Shown: positions 5,201-9,080 of the stretch, piece after piece
How the letters are laid out: each line of letters starts with the position of its first letter
Numbering within the stretch: position 1 is the first letter of the stretch
Assembly (NCBI GenBank): GCA_964572965.1
Contig: CAZNHL010000112.1
Coordinates: 1-9,080, forward strand
Length of the DNA stretch: 9,080 nucleotides
Direction: 5' to 3'
From: CAZNHL01 sp964572965
GTDB taxonomy: Bacteria; Bacteroidota; Bacteroidia; Cytophagales; UBA9547
Translations under genes and position numbers: made by a program
The notes under the pieces: model-generated
Seen by the model: only the letters and a program-made list of their open reading frames with translations
Told to the model about the DNA's origin: nothing
The model's database searches: none

Positions 5201-7454
5201 CGCATGGAACAACAGCTTGCCGAATCAAGCTGCGCACAACAATCTGGCGGCAGGGCAATACCGCGTTACGGTTTCCGAAACAGGCAATCCTTCGTGCAAT
5301 AAAGACACGGCAATCAATCTGAGCAACAGCAATGCGCCAACCGTTTCATTCAGCAACCAAACCGAACCAAGCTGCGGACAAAGCAATGGCAGCGTGAGCG
5401 TAACGCTTGCGGGCGGAACTGCGCCATACACGGTGAATCTGAACGGACAAACACAGGTTGTTCCCATTGCGGGAACTGTGCCCGTAAACGGCATTGCGGC
5501 AGGTGTTTACAATGTTTCGGTTACGGATGCTTTGGGTTGTTCGGCAGTAAATTCCGTAACTTTCACCGAGCCGAATCCGCCCGTGATAACTTCCATCAAC
5601 GCCACTGCCGAAAGCTGTTTGGGCAATAACAACGGAACGGCAAATGTTGTTGCCATTGGCGGAACAGGAACGCTTACTTACTCATGGAGTAACAGTGAAA
5701 CGGTTTCATCCATTTCCAACCTTTCACCGAACACTTATTCGGTAACAATTACCGATGCGGCAGGTTGTTCGGCAACGGGCAATGTGGCGGTTTCGGCAGG
5801 TCCTGCTTGTTGCACATGGAACATCAGCGCGGCACTTGCGCAACCTTCTTGCGGAGCAAATGACGGCAGTATAAATTTAACCGTTTTGCCCGCAGCAAAT
5901 TATACTTACGTTTGGAGCAACAGCGCGGCAACGGCAAACAATTCAAGCATTGGCGCGGGAACGTACAGCGTAACCATCACCAACACAGATAATAATTGTG
6001 TGAAAGATACTTCATTCAGTTTGTCGAACCCGAATGCGCCAACTGTTTCAAACATTGTTGCATCGCCCGAAACCTGCGCGGGCAATGATGGCGCGGTGAG
6101 CATCACTGCTTCGGGCGGAACAGGAACATTGAACATCGTATGGAGCAACAGCGGCACGGGCGGTGCATTGGCAAACCTTGCGGCAGGAACTTACCATTAC
6201 ACGGTTACGGATGCGAACAACTGCCAAGCCACAGGCTCGGTAACGGTTGCGCCCGCAACAGGCTGTTGCCATTTACAGGCAAGCGCAACGGCAACTGATG
6301 CAAGCTGCGCGGGCAATGACGGCACAATTTCCGCGAATGTTTCTACCGCAGGAACTCCGCCATATCAATACAGTATTGACGGCATCAACTATCAACAATC
6401 GGCTACATTCCCGAATGTAAGCGCGGGCAATTATGTAGTGTATGTAACCGATGCGGGCAGTTGTTTAGATACGGTTCATGTTTCGGTGAGCGCGACAAAC
6501 AACACGCTCAATCTTACGCTTTCAACGGTTCAACCCGGCTGCGGAAGCCCGACAGGAAGCATCGCTACAAATGTGAGCGGAGCGAACGGCAACACAACTT
6601 ATTCATGGTCGAACAGCGAAACAACAAGCAATATTGACGGCTTGCAATCGGGCAATTATTCCGTAACGGTAACGGATGCTGCGGGTTGCTCGCAAACAGC
6701 TTCTGCAACGATTACTGCGGTTCAATCCATAACAGTTTCGATAGGCGATGATGTAAGTTTTTGTCAGGGCGAAAGTGCCACACTCACCGCGCCAAGCGGC
6801 TTTGCAGCTTATTTGTGGAGCGATGGTTCAACCGCAAACACAACCACCGCAACGGCTTCGGGCGTTTACAGCGTAACCGTAACCGATGCCAACGGCTGCA
6901 CGGCAAGTGATGCGTTGGTGGCTACTGTTTTTGCAACGCCTGTAATTGATTTGCCAACCGACACCACGATTTATGAAAACAATGCAGTGCTGCTGAATCC
7001 TGTTATTTCGGGCGGCTCAGCCAACGCAACTTATTTGTGGCAGCCCGATGTGAATTTATCGTGCAACGATTGCGCCAATCCTGTTGCCAATCCTGATGAT
7101 ACGATTACCTACACATTGGCTTATACCAGCGCAAATAATTGTACTTCAAACGCAACAATCACCATCAATGTTTTGAAAGGCGCGTTGATTTACATGCCGA
7201 ATGTTTTTTCACCGAATAATGACGGCAGCAACGATATTTTGTTTCCGTTGGGCGTGGGTATAAAATCCATCAAATGGAAAGTGTTCAACCGTTGGGGCGA
7301 GTTGGTATTTGCTACCGAAGACTTCAACATCGGCTGGGACGGAACGTTCAAAGGCGTGGCACAATCGCCCGGTGTTTATGTTTACACCATGCAGGTTACG
7401 TTCCTCAACAAAACTGCAAGGAATTACAAGGGGAGTGTTACGTTGATAAGATAA
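2244..7454 (+). CDS. Giant SprB-repeat surface or secreted protein with DUF7948-like, propeller and type B T9SS sorting domains
   Basis: This is a 1736-residue modular protein, likely exported by the type IX secretion system to the cell surface or medium. The ATG at 2244 is preferred over the in-frame TTG at 2190 because it gives a clean signal peptide, MRKFLLLVATFVAGISIQLFA. Domains in order: DUF7948-like (about 37-257: FIENKGQF, LLYKNLYNNIDVEY, IEHAPLTFY, IDPWV); a beta-propeller-like region (260-600) with recurring D-AGN-Y--G and G-(L/V)-W motifs; an Ig-like domain (605-678, GGTWSGPGV and AGAGTHTIVYT); a cysteine-rich module (about 681-788); nine SprB repeats (790-1495); two Ig/PKD-like domains (1496-1646, the first starting near SFCQGESATL); and a type B sorting domain (1647-1736) with MPNVFSPNNDGSND, FNRWGELVF, WDGTFKG, SPGVYVYT and a terminal KGSVTLIR. 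Related proteins include the gliding adhesin SprB, but the propeller and N-terminal domain make this a different architecture. Adhesion is inferred; no catalytic motif was seen. No PorP/SprF-type partner is adjacent. Confidence 0.88.
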   Translation: MRKFLLLVATFVAGISIQLFANNKGSWLVEYGKNREFIENKGQFNIRHHSLNKRAISYAVQESGKMLYFTPNGLIHHFYTATKNKNRKKGDGKPKAVSTHELIDVEWVGANSDVKIIASGKSDAYHAYTELAETLKGDDIKCYGYKKLLYKNLYNNIDVEYTIHPESGIKYSLILHPGANLSDVKLRYVAENKIVKAENGNLIFATSFGDIIEHAPLTFYQKNSKAVIASAYEVSNNIITFKLDAYDKNQTVVIDPWVQSPNFNTQWKCVWECDKDAAGNVYLIGGVMPMQLQKYSNAGTLLWTHNTPYDTANFWLGTFAVDNAGNSYVTAGSVARIQKVNTAGTVVWNNTTAPGGILTMAEYWNITFNCDETRLIVGGTATGGVLPTIYQIDMNSGNVSGSLQATSGSGTEVRTIAPAGNGKYYFLSHDSIGYINQNFSACGNPTNAKYTVSNTYNLGYKCENFRVNNSGIHALRTFNGFAYVNRGNRLDKRDLATLAIVASAPIPGGNFATVFLGGSQVQNSGIDIDDCGNIFVGSKNQVVKFDQNLNQLATYPTSYNVYDVNVKTSGEIVAAGSTGDASSGARTGYIEVINGAACGIIPIICCDATICQVPPMCPTAPPVTLVTSTPGGTWSGPGVNSSGVFNPATAGAGTHTIVYTLPCGADSIKIVVNNCPPISVCKENNGNLTASAGNPAYTWAYRRPAGTYPVTNQAECTACGYTWNALFNSCLNGFSTVTSCNAPAQWVNFGTGTTVTPPSGSDSIRVTDNTGTVAVVRVSTVQMCNACPTITVSVQSKQDATCASATSGSATFAATGGTGAYTYTWSPATGSTTATASNLAAGTYNVTVRDANNCTGTGTVTINPSNSPTINPPVVVAETCSGQNNGSLTSASATGGTGTLQWNYAPASNPSNTTNISAFPVNNLAAGNYILNVRDANNCTATTNFTIAAGANCCNISLAVATVEPSCGQSNGQITVTPSPSGSYSYAWNNSLPNQAAHNNLAAGQYRVTVSETGNPSCNKDTAINLSNSNAPTVSFSNQTEPSCGQSNGSVSVTLAGGTAPYTVNLNGQTQVVPIAGTVPVNGIAAGVYNVSVTDALGCSAVNSVTFTEPNPPVITSINATAESCLGNNNGTANVVAIGGTGTLTYSWSNSETVSSISNLSPNTYSVTITDAAGCSATGNVAVSAGPACCTWNISAALAQPSCGANDGSINLTVLPAANYTYVWSNSAATANNSSIGAGTYSVTITNTDNNCVKDTSFSLSNPNAPTVSNIVASPETCAGNDGAVSITASGGTGTLNIVWSNSGTGGALANLAAGTYHYTVTDANNCQATGSVTVAPATGCCHLQASATATDASCAGNDGTISANVSTAGTPPYQYSIDGINYQQSATFPNVSAGNYVVYVTDAGSCLDTVHVSVSATNNTLNLTLSTVQPGCGSPTGSIATNVSGANGNTTYSWSNSETTSNIDGLQSGNYSVTVTDAAGCSQTASATITAVQSITVSIGDDVSFCQGESATLTAPSGFAAYLWSDGSTANTTTATASGVYSVTVTDANGCTASDALVATVFATPVIDLPTDTTIYENNAVLLNPVISGGSANATYLWQPDVNLSCNDCANPVANPDDTITYTLAYTSANNCTSNATITINVLKGALIYMPNVFSPNNDGSNDILFPLGVGIKSIKWKVFNRWGELVFATEDFNIGWDGTFKGVAQSPGVYVYTMQVTFLNKTARNYKGSVTLIR
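4275..4608 (+). other. Cysteine-rich module between the Ig-like domain and the SprB array
   Basis: Residues about 678-788 of the giant protein do not read as a normal SprB repeat. They start like one (SVCKENNGNLTASAG and AYTWAYRR) and end with a TDNTGTVAVVRVSTVQ strand. Between these lies an insertion with cysteines at 716, 719, 730 and 740 (ECTACGYTW, FNSC, VTSC). Cysteines at 681, 784 and 787 flank it. It may be an expanded SprB or PKD fold stabilised by extra disulfides, or a CxxC metal- or disulfide-bonded knuckle. I do not recognise a named family. Confidence 0.5.
4611..6728 (+). repeat. Array of nine tandem SprB repeats, 75-88 residues each
   Basis: In-frame repeat boundaries are 4611, 4842, 5106, 5337, 5580, 5814, 6039, 6270 and 6504, ending at 6728. 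Lengths are 77, 88, 77, 81, 78, 75, 77, 78 and 75 residues. Each unit follows the SprB pattern: a (S/T)C or GC near the start with a following NG or DG, a GGTG or equivalent turn, Y-(Y/S)-W-(S/N)N in most units, then AAGTY-V-VTDA-(N/G)C. The two cysteines per unit probably form a disulfide. Repeats 2, 5 and 7 end in a Cys-Cys doublet (residues 953-954, 1189-1190 and 1341-1342), and repeats 3 and 6 end in LSN(S/P)NAPTVS. This reveals a higher-order arrangement. Confidence 0.85.
5133..5389 (+). repeat. 26-bp perfect direct repeat shared by SprB repeats 3 and 4
   Basis: Positions 5133-5158 and 5364-5389 are identical over 26 bp, starting gaaccaagctgcgg and ending caaagcaatgg. The offset is 231 bp, exactly 77 codons, so both copies encode EPSCGQSNG in frame. 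Most other repeat heads differ at the DNA level. This points to a recent duplication or gene conversion between these two units. Confidence 0.85.
7182..7451 (+). other. Type B T9SS C-terminal sorting domain (gliding-motility-associated C-terminal domain)
   Basis: The last 90 residues (1647-1736) match the CHU_C / TIGR04131-type domain: MPNVFSPNNDGSND, then KWKVFNRWGELVF, GWDGTFKG, SPGVYVYTMQV and KGSVTLIR at the very end. This domain targets proteins through the type IX machinery in Bacteroidota. Type B proteins typically need a PorP/SprF-like partner, and none is encoded in this window. Confidence 0.9.
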
Positions 7455-7458
7455 CGCG

Positions 7459-7525
7459 GTAGAGACACAATATTTTGTGTCTGTGATGAAACGTAATATT
7501 TTACGTCTCTACGCTTCATTTTTTT
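7459..7525 (+). terminator. Compound palindromic element with downstream T-run; probable terminator of the giant gene
   Basis: Two hairpins stand in tandem. GACACAA-tatt-TTGTGTC spans 7464-7481 and ACGTAA-tatt-TTACGT spans 7491-7506. Outer arms GTAGAGAC (7459-7466) and GTCTCTAC (7505-7512) are perfect inverse complements and enclose both, so alternative or cruciform folds are possible. Seven T residues (7519-7525) follow, which would serve termination of rightward transcripts. The structure starts 5 nt after the stop of the giant gene and ends 12 nt before the stop of the converging tig gene. The two halves look like diverged copies of one palindrome of about 28 bp, a form typical of dispersed intergenic palindromic repeats. 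Confidence 0.6.
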
Positions 7526-8909
7526 ATTGAGGATTGCTTGCTTCGTTTGCTTTCTGAACCATTTCATTGAACGTTTCCAACGAAATCAATTGTTCCAGTA
7601 ACGACACTTTGCTTTTGATGTAGCCAAACACTTTATCATCCAAAAGCTGGTCGTGTGTTTTGCGCACGTATTCTTTATCTTTCAATTGCTTTTGAACGAA
7701 TCCTTCTACCCAGTCTTCGCCAAAATTTTTCAAGCCGTAGCTGTACAATTGCTGAATAGTTTGAAGGCGAACTCTTTCTTCTAATTCTTCATTAGTTACT
7801 TCAAAATTTTGTTCGCGGGAAATGCGGGCGGTGATTAGCTGCCAGCGCAATTGTTTTGCAAAAGCAGGGAAATCATTTTCAATTTGTTCGTCAGTAACTT
7901 CCTGCTCGTTGTTGATTTTTATCCAACGTTTCAAAAAGTCTTCGGGCAACGGGAAGTTTACATTTTCCATGATGCCGCGATACAAATCGTTTACCAACAA
8001 AACATCCGTGCGACCTTCAAAATAGTTGTCTAAATCTTTGCGGATGTTGTCGCGCATTTCGGCTTCAGTTTTCGCACCGTTTTCTCCGAATGCTTTTTGA
8101 AAAAAGTCTTCGTTCAAATCAGCCGGCAATGCGCGTGTGATGTTGTTCAAAGTCAATTTGAATTTATCGCCAATTGCATCAAGCGTTGAAAGGTCTGCCA
8201 CATTCAAAATATGCTTGGCAACGCCTTCCCTGTCTCTGTCGAAAAGTTCAAAAACATTTCCTTCAAAAGCATCTTGTTTTTTCAGATTTAAAAACTGCGC
8301 TTTGTGTTCGGGTTTCGCTAATTCAACCAACACACTTGCGGTTGTATTGATGCCGCCTTCTTTTACAGCACCTGCTTCATTTAATTCTTCAATGCTTAAA
8401 GTAAGAATGTCTTTTTCCTCAATGGTTTCGGGATATTCATACTTCGCAAAACGTTTGCGGATGCGCTCCACTTCTTCATCCAGCATGGTTTCCGTTACTT
8501 CAATTTTATATTTATTGAAGGCTGCGGCATTATCCAAATAGCTCAAACTGAAATCGGGCGCATGACCAATTTCAAAAGCGAAATTTACATCTTTAATGTT
8601 GTTGATGTCCATATTCAGCGATTGCCCTTCGGCAGGAATCGGCTGCGCAAGAATATTCAACTGGTTTTCTTCGATAAATTTATGCACTTCATCGTTCAGC
8701 ACTTTGTTCAACTCTTCAAAAAGAATGTTGTTGCCGTACATTTTTTTCACCAAACCGATAGGCGCGTTGCCCGGGCGAAAACCTTTTAGCGAAACGGTTT
8801 TGGAAACTTTTTTAAGTTCTGCATTAACCTTTGGTTCAAGGTCTTCTTTTTTCAAATCTATAACGACTTTAGATTTCAAGTCGTTTACTTTTTCCTGCGT
8901 AACTGTCAT
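7524..8909 (-). CDS. tig: Trigger factor, ribosome-associated chaperone
   Basis: Trigger factor docks near the ribosome exit tunnel and shields nascent chains. The N-terminal ribosome-binding domain (about residues 1-145) carries the signature loop GFRPGNAP at 43-50, corresponding to GFRxGxxP of the family, followed by LVKKMYG. The middle region (about 155-255) occupies the place of the FKBP-type prolyl isomerase domain but lacks the usual isomerase loop sequence. It reads ILTLSIEELNEAGAVKEGG and FEGNVFELFDRDREG instead, so isomerase activity is doubtful. The C-terminal helical chaperone arms (about 265-461) contain LPEDFLKRWI, QLRWQLITARISREQNFEVT and KVFGYIKSKVSLLE. At 461 residues it is somewhat longer than the 432 of E. 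coli, as is common in Bacteroidota. The start at 8909 gives MTVTQEKVNDLKSKV, which aligns with family N-termini. It converges on the giant repeat gene and follows a tRNA gene on the same strand. Confidence 0.93.
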   Translation of the reverse strand: MTVTQEKVNDLKSKVVIDLKKEDLEPKVNAELKKVSKTVSLKGFRPGNAPIGLVKKMYGNNILFEELNKVLNDEVHKFIEENQLNILAQPIPAEGQSLNMDINNIKDVNFAFEIGHAPDFSLSYLDNAAAFNKYKIEVTETMLDEEVERIRKRFAKYEYPETIEEKDILTLSIEELNEAGAVKEGGINTTASVLVELAKPEHKAQFLNLKKQDAFEGNVFELFDRDREGVAKHILNVADLSTLDAIGDKFKLTLNNITRALPADLNEDFFQKAFGENGAKTEAEMRDNIRKDLDNYFEGRTDVLLVNDLYRGIMENVNFPLPEDFLKRWIKINNEQEVTDEQIENDFPAFAKQLRWQLITARISREQNFEVTNEELEERVRLQTIQQLYSYGLKNFGEDWVEGFVQKQLKDKEYVRKTHDQLLDDKVFGYIKSKVSLLEQLISLETFNEMVQKANEASNPQ

Positions 8910-8920
8910 TATTATTTATT

Positions 8921-8928
8921 CAAAATTA
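8921..8928 (-). promoter_or_regulatory. Possible -7 promoter element of tig
   Basis: On the minus strand TAATTTTG (8928-8921) is a perfect match to TAnnTTTG. It lies only 11 nt before the tig ATG, so transcription from it would leave a leader of about 5 nt. No clear TTTG occurs 19-21 nt upstream. A short hairpin, GGGCA-N6-TGCCC (8947-8932), sits immediately before it and could instead end the tRNA transcript or mark read-through. Support is modest. Confidence 0.3.
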
Positions 8929-8988
8929 TTTGGGCAGAAATTTGCCCTTTGAAGATTTCGGCTGATGCGAAGCCACCATAAATTTTAG

Positions 8989-9070
8989 TGCGGGCGGAGG
9001 GACTCGAACCCCCATGCCGTGAAGCGCTTGATCCTAAGTCAAGTATGTCTACCAATTTCACCACGCCCGC
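8989..9070 (-). tRNA. tRNA-Leu (anticodon UAG)
   Basis: The 82-nt minus-strand gene folds as a class II tRNA. The acceptor stem is GCGGGCG with CGCCCGC and the discriminator base is A. The D arm contains TGGTAGAC. The anticodon stem is CTTGA/TCAAG with loop CTTAGGA, which places anticodon TAG at 9036-9034 (reads CUA, and CUN by wobble). A long variable arm of about 13 nt follows, then a T arm with loop TTCGAGT. CCA is not encoded: the 3' flank reads CTAAAATT. The gene ends 79 nt upstream of the tig start on the same strand, so the two may share a transcript. Only 10 bp upstream of the tRNA is visible, so its promoter cannot be assessed. Confidence 0.96.
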
Positions 9071-9080
9071 AAATAGTTTT

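Noticed and set aside
4034..6272. Many open frames of 60-90 codons on both strands within the SprB array
   Set aside because: They are by-products of the GC-rich repeated codons of the main frame, with Arg/His/Gln-rich or Val/Pro/Leu-rich translations and no recognisable domain.
4611..6728. Repeat array considered as CRISPR
   Set aside because: The repeats are diverged in-frame protein repeats of about 230 bp, not short identical repeats with unique spacers.
8137..8952. Plus-strand open frames of 118 and 134 codons opposite tig
   Set aside because: They are antisense shadows of a confidently identified trigger-factor gene, Ser/Phe-rich and without family features.
8951..8975. Small hairpin GGCT-N7-AGCC between the tRNA and tig as a riboswitch or terminator
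   Set aside because: The stem is only 4 bp with no T-run or conserved aptamer features.

Overview
The window looks like a chromosomal segment of a member of the Bacteroidota, possibly a Chitinophagaceae or Sphingobacteriales-type lineage. Four things point this way: the gene order bamD-rpoZ-coaBC with an Rpb6-type omega subunit, a YtxJ-type bacillithiol-system protein, a giant SprB-repeat protein ending in a gliding-motility-associated (type B) type IX secretion sorting domain, and promoter-like sequences of the Bacteroidota form TTTG-N19-21-TAnnTTTG. Shine-Dalgarno sequences are not evident. The exact genus cannot be read from the sequence.

Layout. Positions 1-2094 hold a tightly packed minus-strand operon, read from right to left: a 44-residue lipoprotein, ytxJ, bamD with a C-terminal extension, rpoZ, and the first 21 codons of coaBC, which runs off the left edge. 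Neighbouring genes are separated by 3 nt, overlap by 4 nt (ATGA), overlap by 8 nt, and are separated by 21 nt. A promoter fitting the Bacteroidota consensus lies at 2064-2094. The 204-bp divergent intergenic region (2040-2243) also drives, to the right, a 5.2-kb gene (2244-7454).

The 5.2-kb gene encodes a 1736-residue secreted mosaic protein. In order it has a signal peptide, a DUF7948-like N-terminal domain, a beta-propeller-like region, an Ig-like domain, an unusual cysteine-rich module, nine SprB repeats, two more Ig/PKD-like domains and the type B sorting domain. It is most plausibly a cell-surface or secreted adhesin exported by the type IX system. Between it and the converging trigger-factor gene (tig, 7524-8909) lies a compound palindrome of two tandem hairpins enclosed by an outer inverted repeat (7459-7512). 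It resembles a dispersed intergenic palindromic element and, with the following T-run, a terminator. A tRNA-Leu(UAG) gene (8989-9070) lies upstream of tig on the same strand.

The two minus-strand blocks are housekeeping: outer-membrane assembly, transcription, CoA synthesis, chaperone and tRNA. Trigger factor and BamD act at opposite ends of the protein-export route. The accessory element is the giant repeat protein. Nothing here is convincingly a wholly new system. The most notable points are the gapless internal duplication in BamD, the higher-order arrangement of SprB repeats punctuated by Cys-Cys doublets, the cysteine-rich module before the array, the tiny lipoprotein leading the bam/rpo operon, and the tandem palindrome.
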